Positions 6,091-14,027 of a stretch of 20,532 nt of DNA are shown one piece after another. Made by a program: the position numbers and the translations under genes. The stretch is from DASXUC01 sp036505015 (lineage in GTDB: Bacteria; Sysuimicrobiota; Sysuimicrobiia; Sysuimicrobiales; Kaftiobacteriaceae), in contig DASXUC010000105.1 of the NCBI GenBank assembly GCA_036505015.1, positions 1 through 20,532 on the forward strand, read 5' to 3'. The first letter of the stretch is position 1. Each line of letters opens with the position of its first letter. Below the pieces are notes generated by a model, which saw only the letters and a program-made list of their open reading frames with translations, had not been told where the DNA came from and searched no databases.

Positions 6091-7002
6091 TCACGCCGCC
6101 CCGGTGGCCTCGGTCCGTCCCAGGACCTGAGCATAGCGCTCGGTATCTTCCTGCAGGAACGCACGGAAGCGCTCCCCGGTCAGCAGAAATGGGAACCAGT
6201 TCTTTTCGGCCAGCAGCGTCTGCCAGGTGGATGTTCCGTGAAGCCGGCTGAACGTGTCCGCCCAGAACGCGACCGCGGCGGGTTCGACGCCGGGTCCGGC
6301 GTAGAACCCGCGCCACATTGGAAACGTCACGTTCAATCCTTGCTCGATCGCCGTGGGCACGTCTTCCAGCGCACCGGCGATCCGCTCGCCGGACAGCACC
6401 GCGAGGATCCGCACGGCGCCGGTCTTCACGTCCTCGAGCACGTCCGCGGCGCCCAACGCGCCCAGCGGCGCGCGTCCCTCGCGCAATCCCTGCACCGCGG
6501 GACCGACGCCTTCGGCGCCGACGTAGCGGACGTCGGCCGGCGCCAGGCCCGCTGCATGGGCGACGACTCCCATCATGCCGTGATGCATCGCCCCGGGTCC
6601 CGACCCGCCGGTCACCGGCAGGTCCTGCGGCGATGCGCGGAGGTGTGCGACCAGATCATCGAGACTCTTGATCGGCGACGCCGACGGCACCACCAGCGCC
6701 CCGTAGTCGGTGCTGAGCGCCGCGATGGGTGTGATGTCGTCGTAACTGTACCGGCTGCCCTTCAGCAGCATCTGCAGGGTCAGACCCGGGGAGAAGGCAA
6801 CCAGGGTGTGCCCGTCTCCGCGCCGGCCGGTGACCGTTTCCTCCAGCACCTTCAGCCCGCCGGGGGTGGTGACCATCTCGACGTCGACCGGGAGCAGCCG
6901 TTCCTCCCGCAGGGCGGCGACGGCCGCCTCGCAGGTAACATGCCAGCCGCCGCCCGGTGAGGCCGCGGCGATGAACGTCACTGCCTTGGCGGGAAACGTC
7001 AT
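6091..7002 (-). CDS. TctC-like (TTT family) substrate-binding protein, no signal peptide
   Basis: 303 aa. The fold and motifs match Bug/TctC binding proteins of tripartite tricarboxylate transporters: the N-terminal KAVTFIAAASPGGGWH ligand loop (about 5-20), DDITPIAALSTDYGALVV, a GGSGPGAMHH segment, and a C-terminal GFYAGPGVEP region. These proteins normally begin with a Sec signal peptide, but here the mature-type sequence starts directly after Met1 (MTFPAK). The ATG at 7002 overlaps the stop of the upstream gene as ATGA, which decides the start. A longer frame from 7104 adds only Arg/Gly-rich residues read from the neighbour's second frame, not a signal peptide. No TctA or TctB membrane partner is in the window. 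It may be a cytoplasmic binding protein or a decayed transporter part. Confidence 0.8.
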   Translation of the reverse strand: MTFPAKAVTFIAAASPGGGWHVTCEAAVAALREERLLPVDVEMVTTPGGLKVLEETVTGRRGDGHTLVAFSPGLTLQMLLKGSRYSYDDITPIAALSTDYGALVVPSASPIKSLDDLVAHLRASPQDLPVTGGSGPGAMHHGMMGVVAHAAGLAPADVRYVGAEGVGPAVQGLREGRAPLGALGAADVLEDVKTGAVRILAVLSGERIAGALEDVPTAIEQGLNVTFPMWRGFYAGPGVEPAAVAFWADTFSRLHGTSTWQTLLAEKNWFPFLLTGERFRAFLQEDTERYAQVLGRTEATGAA

Positions 7003-7391
7003 GCGTCTGCCCTCGCTTCCCGCGTCTTCGCGGCGTGCTCCTCCGCGGCGGCCACGGCCTTCATCCCTTCGTGGTACGCTGGCATGCCCGCCAGCCACAA
7101 ACACATCAGAACCGCATCATGGATCTCCTGCGGACTGGCGCCGGCCTCGACCGCCAAGCGGGCATGGCCGCTGGGATCCTTCCGCAGCGCCGTCTCGACC
7201 GCGACGATGATCAACTCGCGCATCTTCTTGGGCAGGGAGCTCTCGGTCGTCGTGGCCTTGCGCAGCCGGTAGAATCCCTCCAACCCTCCCGGGCTGTAAC
7301 GCTCCAGGGAGGGGATGCTGACCGGCTCGCGCCCCATGTCCTCTTTGAAGTAGGCGGCGATCTCTGCGCGCAAGTCCTTGCTCAGAGCCAT
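6999..7391 (-). CDS. carboxymuconolactone decarboxylase/AhpD-like protein
   Basis: 130 aa. The all-helical CMD-type core is recognisable: KMRELIIVAVETALR (56-70), GHARLAVEAGASPQEIHDAV (75-94) and a C-terminal AYHEGMKAV. The AhpD CxxC redox pair is absent; the only Cys lies in MCLWLAG (96-102). It therefore fits a decarboxylase- or lactone-type member better than a peroxidase. A GGAGG site lies 9 bases before ATG 7391. An in-frame ATG at 7412, overlapping the upstream stop, would add seven residues. The stop overlaps the start of the TctC-like gene. The true reaction is unknown; such proteins are frequent riders in catabolic operons. Confidence 0.8.
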   Translation of the reverse strand: MALSKDLRAEIAAYFKEDMGREPVSIPSLERYSPGGLEGFYRLRKATTTESSLPKKMRELIIVAVETALRKDPSGHARLAVEAGASPQEIHDAVLMCLWLAGMPAYHEGMKAVAAAEEHAAKTREARADA

Positions 7392-7408
7392 CGGCGACGT
7401 CCTCCGTT

Positions 7409-8392
7409 TCATCGGAAATGCGGGATGACCTCGGCGGCAAACTGCCTGAGTCCTTCCATTGTCGGCCGCCCGACGGTGAAGTTGGTGGCGCCGACGGCGA
7501 TCTGGCGCTCGACGTGCTCGCGCGCCTCCGCCGCGGTGCCGGCCGCGGAGCGCAGGGCGCTGAACAGGCGCTGCTTCTCGGGTTCGGACATGCCCTGCTC
7601 TTCGGCCTCGCGCAGGAACCGCTGTTCCACGCTCTCGCGCGTGCGGCCCCACAGCATGATGTTGACGCCCGACGTCAGCATGATCTCCCGCGGGTCGCGG
7701 CCGACGTCGCGGCAGTGAGCGTAGAGGACATCCCGCTTGTGCACGAACCACTCGTGGGGATCGGAGGGCCCGCGACTGGTCCCGGGCCCTCCGAAATCGG
7801 CCCCGTCCGCGTACCGCGCGGCGATCCGCAGGGTGCGCTTCTCACCGCCGCCGCCCACCCACAGGGGCGGGTGGGGCTGCTGCACCGGGTGCGGCAGACA
7901 GTAGGCCTGCCGGAGCTGGTAATGCCGTCCCTCGAAGGACACCTCGCCGCGGGTCCACAGGGCGAGGATGACCTGACAGGCTTCTTCCAGCCGGTCCAGA
8001 CGGCCCTTCGAGCCGTCCCACGGCATCCCAAACGCCCTCGCCTCTTCTTCCTTCCACCCCGCGCCGATCCCCAGTTCGATCCGCCCTCCCGACAACAGGT
8101 CGATGGTCGCGGCCATCTTCGCCAGCAGGCTGGGTTGCCGATACATGTTGCAGAGCACCGTCGTCTTGAAGCGCACCCGCGGGATCGACGCGGCCAATGC
8201 GCTGAGCGTCGTGAGGCACTCCAGCACACGTCCGCCCTCTCCCCGCTGCAGATGGTCGTCGAGGGAGAGGTAATCGTAGCCCAGACGCTCCGCCTCCCGG
8301 CCCAGCACCGCGACCTGCTCGTAGCTCACTTCGTCGTAGACGTGATACGTCCACATCGGCAGCATCACGCCAAACCGGACGGGACGCGTCAC
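7409..8392 (-). CDS. LLM-class flavin-dependent oxidoreductase (1)
   Basis: 327 aa, bacterial luciferase-like TIM barrel. Motifs: FGVMLPMW at the first strand (7-14), AERLGYDYLSLDDHL (34-48), VLCNMYRQPSLLAKMAATID (79-98), LSGGRIELGIGAGWKEEE (100-117), PLWVGGGGEKRTLR (176-189) and the C-terminal EVIPHFR. This pattern is typical of F420- or FMNH2-dependent monooxygenases and dehydrogenases. The GTG start at 8392 overlaps the stop codon of the solute-binding-protein gene (GTGA) and has an AAGGTG ribosome site five bases upstream; the longer frame from 8467 only reads the neighbour's other frame. Which cofactor it uses, and on what substrate, is not visible. Confidence 0.85.
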   Translation of the reverse strand: MTRPVRFGVMLPMWTYHVYDEVSYEQVAVLGREAERLGYDYLSLDDHLQRGEGGRVLECLTTLSALAASIPRVRFKTTVLCNMYRQPSLLAKMAATIDLLSGGRIELGIGAGWKEEEARAFGMPWDGSKGRLDRLEEACQVILALWTRGEVSFEGRHYQLRQAYCLPHPVQQPHPPLWVGGGGEKRTLRIAARYADGADFGGPGTSRGPSDPHEWFVHKRDVLYAHCRDVGRDPREIMLTSGVNIMLWGRTRESVEQRFLREAEEQGMSEPEKQRLFSALRSAAGTAAEAREHVERQIAVGATNFTVGRPTMEGLRQFAAEVIPHFR

Positions 8393-9933
8393 GGTTTCAC
8401 CTTGATCGACTCCGAGAGGAAGTCGTTGTTGGTGCCGTTGTTCATCGTGAGGATCGGGTCCCGCCACGCTGCGACGAAGACCTGGGTGGACAGCGGGATG
8501 ATCGGCAGATCCGCCATCAATTTGCGGTTCAGCTGGTCGTAGATCTTCTGGCGCTTCGCTGCGAGGAGTTCGCGTCGACCCGCCAGGATCAGGTCATCCG
8601 CCCCCGCGTACTTCCCATAGTTGGATCCTCCCGGCGGCGTGGCGGTGGACAGGAAGATGTCGCTGAAATAGAGGTCGGGATCGGCCGGCCGCCCCACCGA
8701 GAGCACGGTGATCTCGAAGTCGCCGCGGTTGCGGCGGTCGAATGCCGCGGTGGGCTCCGCGGGGTCCAGCGTGGCCTCGACCCCGATCGCCCGCCAGGAC
8801 GCCTGCACGATGTTCGCCAGGATGTCCTCGGGCGACCGCGTCTGATACATCACGCGGACCCGGAAGCCGCTGGGAAACCCGGCTTCCGCCAGCAGCTGCT
8901 TGGCCTTGTCCACACTGTACGGATAGCGCGGCACGTCGGCCGTCCCGCCGAACAACCGCGGATGGCGGATGTAGTCGGTGGGCAGTTCCATCCCCGGAAG
9001 CGCCGCGGCGATCTGCTGGCGGTTGATCGCGTACGACAGCGCGCGGCGGACGCGGACGTCCTGGGTCGGCTTGAAGGCCGGGTTGAACGCGATGTGGCGC
9101 ACCGAGTCGTAGACGACGGTGCGGGTGATCTTGATGGCGGGCGTGCCCTGCAGCAGCCGCACCGCCTCGGGGTTGCCGCGCGTCCAGATCACCTGGAACT
9201 CGCCCTTGATGATCGCGGTCGCTGCGACGAGCTCATCAGGGATGTGGGTGAAGGTGATCCGGCGGACCTGGGGCTTCCCTTTGAAGTACTGGTCGTTGGC
9301 GACGACCACCACGTCGTTGCCGGACACCCGCTCCAGGATGTATGGCCCGGTGCCGACCGGCGATTTGGCGAACTCCGCGCCCAGCTGCTCGACCGCCTTC
9401 TTCGAGACGATGAGCCCCGGGCGGTAGGCGATGATCGTCGACAGGAACGCCGCGTTGGGACCCTTCAACCGGATCCGCACGGTGTAGCGATCGGGCGTCT
9501 CGATGCGCGCGATCTGCTTGACGTCGTCGAAGAAGGACATCTTCTCATCGGCCATCTGCCGGCTGAACGAGAAGGCGACATCCTCGGAGGTCAACTCCCC
9601 GAAGCCCTTGACGAACTGCACGCCCTTGCGGAGTTTGAACGTGTACGTCGTGCCGTCCGCGCTCACGTCGTAGCTCTCCGCGAGGTCGCCTTCCAGTTGC
9701 CCGCCGAAGGTCCCCGCCTTCCAGCGGACCAGCCAGTTGAACAGACTGGGGTATACGAACCAGTCAGAGGTGTACTGCCAGCGGCCGGGATCGAATATCC
9801 CGCCCGGCCGGGCGAACTGCAGGCGTACCCGGATCTCCGGGCGCGCATCCTGCGCCGACGTCGGCGTGCTGACGCTCATCGTGGCGAGGAGCGCAACGAC
9901 CATCACGACAAACACTGTGGACCACTTCCTCAC
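8389..9933 (-). CDS. ABC transporter extracellular solute-binding protein, family 5 (1)
   Basis: 514 aa. A Sec signal peptide (residues 1-27, basic MRKW, hydrophobic core, cleavage after TSA) lacks a lipobox Cys. The mature part is a peptide/nickel-type (DppA/OppA) binding protein: DLAESYDVSADGTTYTFKLRKG, SPVGTGPY, VRRALSYAINRQQI, and a C-terminal LPIIPLSTQ. It is a paralogue of the binding protein at 14028-15572, with the same length and a 36-base identical DNA stretch (9718-9753). The GTG start at 9933 follows a GGGGGGAG site; an ATG at 9984 that overlaps the cupin stop would add 17 residues before the signal peptide and has no clear ribosome site. No permease or ATPase lies directly beside it. 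Confidence 0.88.
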   Translation of the reverse strand: MRKWSTVFVVMVVALLATMSVSTPTSAQDARPEIRVRLQFARPGGIFDPGRWQYTSDWFVYPSLFNWLVRWKAGTFGGQLEGDLAESYDVSADGTTYTFKLRKGVQFVKGFGELTSEDVAFSFSRQMADEKMSFFDDVKQIARIETPDRYTVRIRLKGPNAAFLSTIIAYRPGLIVSKKAVEQLGAEFAKSPVGTGPYILERVSGNDVVVVANDQYFKGKPQVRRITFTHIPDELVAATAIIKGEFQVIWTRGNPEAVRLLQGTPAIKITRTVVYDSVRHIAFNPAFKPTQDVRVRRALSYAINRQQIAAALPGMELPTDYIRHPRLFGGTADVPRYPYSVDKAKQLLAEAGFPSGFRVRVMYQTRSPEDILANIVQASWRAIGVEATLDPAEPTAAFDRRNRGDFEITVLSVGRPADPDLYFSDIFLSTATPPGGSNYGKYAGADDLILAGRRELLAAKRQKIYDQLNRKLMADLPIIPLSTQVFVAAWRDPILTMNNGTNNDFLSESIKVKP

Positions 9934-9980
9934 GGATCTCCCCCCTCTGCCCTCAAAGCGGATTTCGCTTGCCGGCCGGT

Positions 9981-10364
9981 TCATGGTGCACCGCCCGGGG
10001 TCATGCCCACAAAGATCACCACAACCGGTTCGGATCGCGCGTTGCTGAGGCGGTGGCGGCAGCCGAGCGGGAACCAGATGGCGTCCCCTGCGGTCACGTC
10101 GCGCGGCGGGTCGTCCCCGGCTTCCAGCACGCCGGTCCCGGACAGGACGTAGAAGAGTTCCTCCCGTTCGTGATGGGCGTGCGCCGCAATCTCCCCGCCC
10201 GGGTTGACCGTCGCCACCCCGAAGGAAAAGAGCACGGGGCTGGGCACGTTCGCCCCCAGCGGCAGATCGGTCCGTCGGCCGATGATGGCCCGCACTTTGG
10301 AGATCCCGTCGGGATAGGTGCGCTCCACGGTGCGGCCGTAACTGGACATCACGGCCTTGGTCAT
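9981..10364 (-). CDS. single-domain cupin protein
   Basis: 127 aa. Both cupin motifs are readable: motif 1 GEIAAHAHHEREELFYVLSG (57-76), giving a His-x-His and Glu metal site, and motif 2 AIWFPLGCRHRLSN (95-108), giving the third His. Small metal-binding cupins of this size can be dioxygenases, isomerases or binding proteins, and the sequence does not say which. The ATG at 10364 overlaps the stop of the cysteine hydrolase gene (ATGA), which suggests coupled translation and a shared pathway. An internal ATG at 10349 is an alternative start five residues in. Confidence 0.85.
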   Translation of the reverse strand: MTKAVMSSYGRTVERTYPDGISKVRAIIGRRTDLPLGANVPSPVLFSFGVATVNPGGEIAAHAHHEREELFYVLSGTGVLEAGDDPPRDVTAGDAIWFPLGCRHRLSNARSEPVVVIFVGMTPGGAP

Positions 10365-11062
10365 GACCGCCGCACCGAGGCCGCGCGCCCCGCGCTCAGA
10401 TACCCCTCGATCTGGTCGAGGCTCATCACGTCGGCATACTTCGCATTGAGGTCGAAGAGGGCGACGTCATGAGAGATCTCGAAGCGGTCGAAGACGCCTT
10501 CTTCCACCACGCCGACGCGAAAGCCCAGGGTCGCCGCGTCGACAGTCGTGGCGCGGACGCAGCCGCTGGTCGTGCATCCGGCGACGAGCAGCGTGTCCAC
10601 GCCGCGCTGGATGAGATACGGCAGCAGCGCGGTCCCGAAGAAGGCGCTGGGACCGGGTTTGCGGATGATCAGTTCGCCGGGCTGGGGCGCAAGGTCCGCC
10701 ACGACGTCGAGGTCGTCGGTCCCCTCGCCCCCCTCGCCCTGCTGCCGGCTCTTTTGCGCTTGGGGACCGCCCAGCCGCTGCCCCTGTCCGGTCGTGAAGA
10801 TGACGGGAATGCCGGTGCTCCGGCCGAGGGCCAGGAAATGCCGCATTGATGGAATCGCCTTCCACCCGTGCTCACCGGAGCTCTTGGGCCACAGGCGCAC
10901 GGACTCGAGGATGGGCAGCGGACGGCGCCCCAGGAACCGGTAGTTCACGTCGATGATCAGGGCGGCCGGCTGCGTGCCCAGGCCGAGCGTTTTGCCGTAG
11001 CCGGCGGCGCGGTGCACCGCGCGGTCGGCGTCGGGAATCCTCTGCTCCCAGCGGCGGCTCAT
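10361..11062 (-). CDS. isochorismatase-family cysteine hydrolase
   Basis: 233 aa. The catalytic triad of the family is in place: Asp38 in LIIDVNYRF, Lys135 in IIRKPGPSAFFGT, and Cys168 in VAGCTTSGCVRATTVDA. The ending DLNAKYADV and the VFDRFEISH segment (191-198) resemble N-carbamoylsarcosine amidase and related C-N hydrolases more than true isochorismatase, so amide or ureido hydrolysis is the likeliest chemistry. ATG 11062 overlaps the upstream LLM stop (ATGA) and has GGAG eight bases before it; the longer frame to 11296 is not supported. It sits between an LLM enzyme and a cupin, as expected for an oxidise-then-hydrolyse pathway. Confidence 0.86.
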   Translation of the reverse strand: MSRRWEQRIPDADRAVHRAAGYGKTLGLGTQPAALIIDVNYRFLGRRPLPILESVRLWPKSSGEHGWKAIPSMRHFLALGRSTGIPVIFTTGQGQRLGGPQAQKSRQQGEGGEGTDDLDVVADLAPQPGELIIRKPGPSAFFGTALLPYLIQRGVDTLLVAGCTTSGCVRATTVDAATLGFRVGVVEEGVFDRFEISHDVALFDLNAKYADVMSLDQIEGYLSAGRAASVRRS

Positions 11063-12090
11063 GAGGCGGCTCCTTTCGCGGCCGCGCTGCCGGCCGGCGC
11101 GAACGCGGGTATGACCGTCTCCGCGAACAGCACCATGCGCTCCGTGACATCGGCCAGGGAGTGGCCGACGAAGCCCAGGCCGGCGAAACTCACACCGGCG
11201 TCCGCGTACGCGCGGAAGCGCCGGATCAGCGTCTCCGGCCCGCCGATGTGCGCCGCGTCGCGCTCGCTGAAGAAACGGCGGGCCTTGCTCATCCACGCCG
11301 CCCGCTCGCGCTCCTGAAGCGACCGGGCGGCCACCTCCTCGGCGTCGCGGTCGGTTTCCCCGATCCCGGTCAGCCCCAGGATGGCCAGGGCGAACGGCTC
11401 GTCGCCGCGTCCGTACTCCGCGCGGAGTTTAGCGGTCTTCCGCCCGAGGTCGGCCAGGTAGGCCGGCGGTCCACCGACCAGCAGCCCGTTGCACATTCGC
11501 GCGGCGCGCCGCAGCCCGCGCGGCGCCGTTCCCCCATACCACACCGGCAGGTCGGGAGCGGCGGGACGCAGCTCGGCGCCGCTGAAGCGCACGTACTGTC
11601 CGGCAAAGTCGAACGGTCCATCCGCCCGGAGTGCGCGCATCAGCACCTCGAGATGTTCCTCGGCGATCGCCGCGCGATTGTCCCACGGCACACCCAGCAC
11701 GTCGAAGTCCCCGGGAACGTTTCCGACGCAGACCCCCATGATGAACCGCCGCTGCGAGAGGTGGTGCAGCGTCAGCGCCAGCCTCGCCAGCGCCAGCGGG
11801 TGCCGCCAGGCCAGCACGATCGCCGCGGCGACGAAGTGAATCCGCGTCGTCATCCCGGCCAGATAAGCCATCGTCTCCATCGCGTCGAAGAATTCCGTGG
11901 GCCGGGGATGGCCGTCCACCAGCTCCAGCCCGCCGCAGTAGAAGTGGTACTTGTCCTCCAGCCGCCAGTTGACGTGATCGTGCGTGAGGACGGCCGCAAA
12001 TCCCAACTCCTCGGCACGCTGCGCGATCGTGCGCAGGGCCTCGGGCGAAGCCAGCGGCCCGGAATGGGGAAGCCGGACACCGAACTGCAT
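11059..12090 (-). CDS. LLM-class flavin-dependent oxidoreductase (2)
   Basis: 343 aa, luciferase-like TIM barrel starting MQFGVRLPHSGPLASPEAL. Recognisable parts are AEELGFAAVLTHDHV (26-40), the IVLAWRHPLALARLALTLHHLS segment (about 91-112), RRFIMGVCVGN and PVWYGGTAPRGLRRAAR. It is only distantly like the LLM protein at 7409-8392, so the two probably catalyse different steps. A strong GAGGAGG ribosome site lies about 7 bases before ATG 12090. Its stop overlaps the start of the cysteine hydrolase gene, linking the two. LLM proteins include ring-opening monooxygenases such as RutA, but nothing here fixes the substrate. Confidence 0.85.
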   Translation of the reverse strand: MQFGVRLPHSGPLASPEALRTIAQRAEELGFAAVLTHDHVNWRLEDKYHFYCGGLELVDGHPRPTEFFDAMETMAYLAGMTTRIHFVAAAIVLAWRHPLALARLALTLHHLSQRRFIMGVCVGNVPGDFDVLGVPWDNRAAIAEEHLEVLMRALRADGPFDFAGQYVRFSGAELRPAAPDLPVWYGGTAPRGLRRAARMCNGLLVGGPPAYLADLGRKTAKLRAEYGRGDEPFALAILGLTGIGETDRDAEEVAARSLQERERAAWMSKARRFFSERDAAHIGGPETLIRRFRAYADAGVSFAGLGFVGHSLADVTERMVLFAETVIPAFAPAGSAAAKGAAS

Positions 12091-12105
12091 GTCGATTCCT
12101 CCTCG

Positions 12106-13068
12106 CTACCGGTTGCGCAGGCGCGGGTCGAAGAAGTCCCGCAGCCCGTCACCGACCAGGTTCAAACTCAACACCGTCAGACCGATCGCCGCGCCGCTGA
12201 ACATCATCCCCCACGGCGATGTCACCAGGACCTTCCGGCTGTCGCTGGCAATGTTGCCCCACGTCGGCGTGGGCGGCGGCACTCCGAGGCCGAGAAAACT
12301 CAGCGCCGCTTCGACCAGGATGGCGGACCCGACGTAAAACGTCACCGCGACGATCAGGGGCGCCAGCACGTTGGGGAAGATGTGCGCGCGCATCAGCCGT
12401 CCCGTCTGCGCTCCCAGCGCGCGCGCCGCTTCGACGAACTCGAGTTCCCGCACGCGGAGAACCTCGCCGCGCACGACCCGCGCGATGCGCGGCCAGACCG
12501 ACAGACCGATCGCCGCCACCACGTTGATCACGCCGGGACCCGTGATGCTGACGATGGCCAAGGCGACCAACTCCATCGGGAACGCCAGAAACACGTCGAT
12601 CAATCCGGTCAGCGCGATCCCCGGCCTCCCGCCCAGATAACCCGCGAACGACCCGATCAGCCACCCCAACGCCGCGCCGAAGCCGATCGCAGCGAGCCCC
12701 ACGGCCACCGAGTAGCGGGCGCCGTACAGCACGCGGCTGAACAGGTCTCGTCCGAGGTGGTCGGTACCGAACCAGTGCGCGGGACTGGGTCCCTGCAGCC
12801 GGTTGATCGGATCGATCGCCAGCGGATCCGACGGCGCCAGCGCCGGCCCGGCCACCACGACGATCGCCAGCGCCATTAGGACCAGGATCCCGAACAGGAA
12901 ACTCTTGTGCCCGACCAGACGCCACCAGCGTGGGCGCCGGCCAGAGCGCGGCGCGGGCATGCGCGCGGGGTCGCCCACGGCGGCCGCGCCGGCGTCCCCT
13001 GTTGGGATCGCCGGAGTACGGTCGTCGGGCATGGGCGCATTCGTCGGGGACGTCATCGCGTACGTCAT
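12106..13068 (-). CDS. ABC transporter permease, DppC type
   Basis: 320 aa. A Pro/Ala-rich cytoplasmic tail of about 50 residues is followed by about six membrane helices. The HWFGTDHLGRDLFSRVLYGAR signature (near residue 98-118) is diagnostic of DppC/OppC permeases, and the EAA loop EFVEAARALGAQTGRLMRAH contacts the ATPase. It should form the channel with the DppB-type protein next door, importing a peptide-like or other small organic substrate delivered by the neighbouring binding proteins. ATG 13068 overlaps the dppB-type stop (ATGA). No ABC ATPase gene is present in the window, so ATPases must be encoded elsewhere. Confidence 0.92.
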   Translation of the reverse strand: MTYAMTSPTNAPMPDDRTPAIPTGDAGAAAVGDPARMPAPRSGRRPRWWRLVGHKSFLFGILVLMALAIVVVAGPALAPSDPLAIDPINRLQGPSPAHWFGTDHLGRDLFSRVLYGARYSVAVGLAAIGFGAALGWLIGSFAGYLGGRPGIALTGLIDVFLAFPMELVALAIVSITGPGVINVVAAIGLSVWPRIARVVRGEVLRVRELEFVEAARALGAQTGRLMRAHIFPNVLAPLIVAVTFYVGSAILVEAALSFLGLGVPPPTPTWGNIASDSRKVLVTSPWGMMFSGAAIGLTVLSLNLVGDGLRDFFDPRLRNR

Positions 13069-14021
13069 GTGAAGCGGATCCGCGGGTTGAGCCAGGCGTA
13101 GACCAGGTCCACCCCGAGGTTCACCGCGAACACGCCCAGGGCGAAGACCAGAATGGTCCCCTGCACGAGCGCGTAGTCCCGCTGTGTGATGGACTCCACC
13201 AGCAGACTGCCGATGCCGACCCGCCCGAACAGCGTTTCTACGATTGCCGATCCTCCCAGCGCACGCCCCAGCGAGACCCCCACCACCGTCACCACCGGGA
13301 TCAGCGCGTTGCGCAGGGCATGCCTGACGAGCACCCGCCGTTCGGCCACGCCTTTGGCCCGCGCCGTCCGGACGTAATCCTCGCCCATGACCTCCAGCAT
13401 GGCGCTGCGCGTCATCCGCGCGATGTACGCGGCGCCGGCGATGCCCAGGGCCAGCGCGGGCAGCACCAGATGCCGCAGGATGTCGGGGATGTTTCCCGGG
13501 GTGCCGACCCCGATGACCGGAAACAACCCGAGCTGCACCGCGAAGACCAGGATGAGCACCATCCCGATCCAGAACCGGGGCAGGCTGTACCCCGCCGTGG
13601 CGATGGTGGTCGCCAGATAATCACTGAGGCTGGCCCGGTGCGTAGCAGCATACACGCCCAGCGGGACCCCGATGAGCAGCTCGATCAGCAACGCGGCCGT
13701 GGCCAACTGCAGCGTGTAGGGGAGCTGATCGGCGATCACGCTCAGCACCGGCTCACTCTGGGTGTAAGAGATCCCCAGGTCGCCGCGGACCACGCGCAGC
13801 GCATAGTAGCCGAGCTGGACGACGATAGAACGGTCGAGGCCCAGGTCGCTGCGGATCTGCGCGACCCGGGCCGGGGACACGGTCGTCTCGCTCTGGATGC
13901 GCGAGAGGTAGGCCATGACCGGGTCCCCGGGCGTCAGCCGGATCAGCGCGAACGCAATGATCAGCACGACGGCGGCCTGCCCGATCGCCCCGACCGTCCG
14001 GCGGACGATGTACCGCGCCAT
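13065..14021 (-). CDS. ABC transporter permease, DppB type
   Basis: 318 aa. It starts MARYIVRRTVGAIGQ with the first helix at about 12-29. RLTPGDPV, the GDLGISYTQSEPV segment and the C-terminal EAA loop region (EDYVRTARAKGVAERRVLVRHALRNALIPV) are typical of DppB/OppB. Six membrane helices are expected. It pairs with the overlapping DppC-type gene. The stop of the binding-protein gene upstream (14028) is six bases from ATG 14021, so binding protein and permeases are one transport unit. Confidence 0.92.
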   Translation of the reverse strand: MARYIVRRTVGAIGQAAVVLIIAFALIRLTPGDPVMAYLSRIQSETTVSPARVAQIRSDLGLDRSIVVQLGYYALRVVRGDLGISYTQSEPVLSVIADQLPYTLQLATAALLIELLIGVPLGVYAATHRASLSDYLATTIATAGYSLPRFWIGMVLILVFAVQLGLFPVIGVGTPGNIPDILRHLVLPALALGIAGAAYIARMTRSAMLEVMGEDYVRTARAKGVAERRVLVRHALRNALIPVVTVVGVSLGRALGGSAIVETLFGRVGIGSLLVESITQRDYALVQGTILVFALGVFAVNLGVDLVYAWLNPRIRFT

Positions 14022-14027
14022 CGTGGG

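Noticed and set aside
6091..7104. N-terminal 34-residue extension of the TctC-like protein
   Set aside because: The extension is Arg/Gly-rich, read from another frame of the CMD-like gene, and does not form a signal peptide; ATG 7002 with the ATGA overlap is better.
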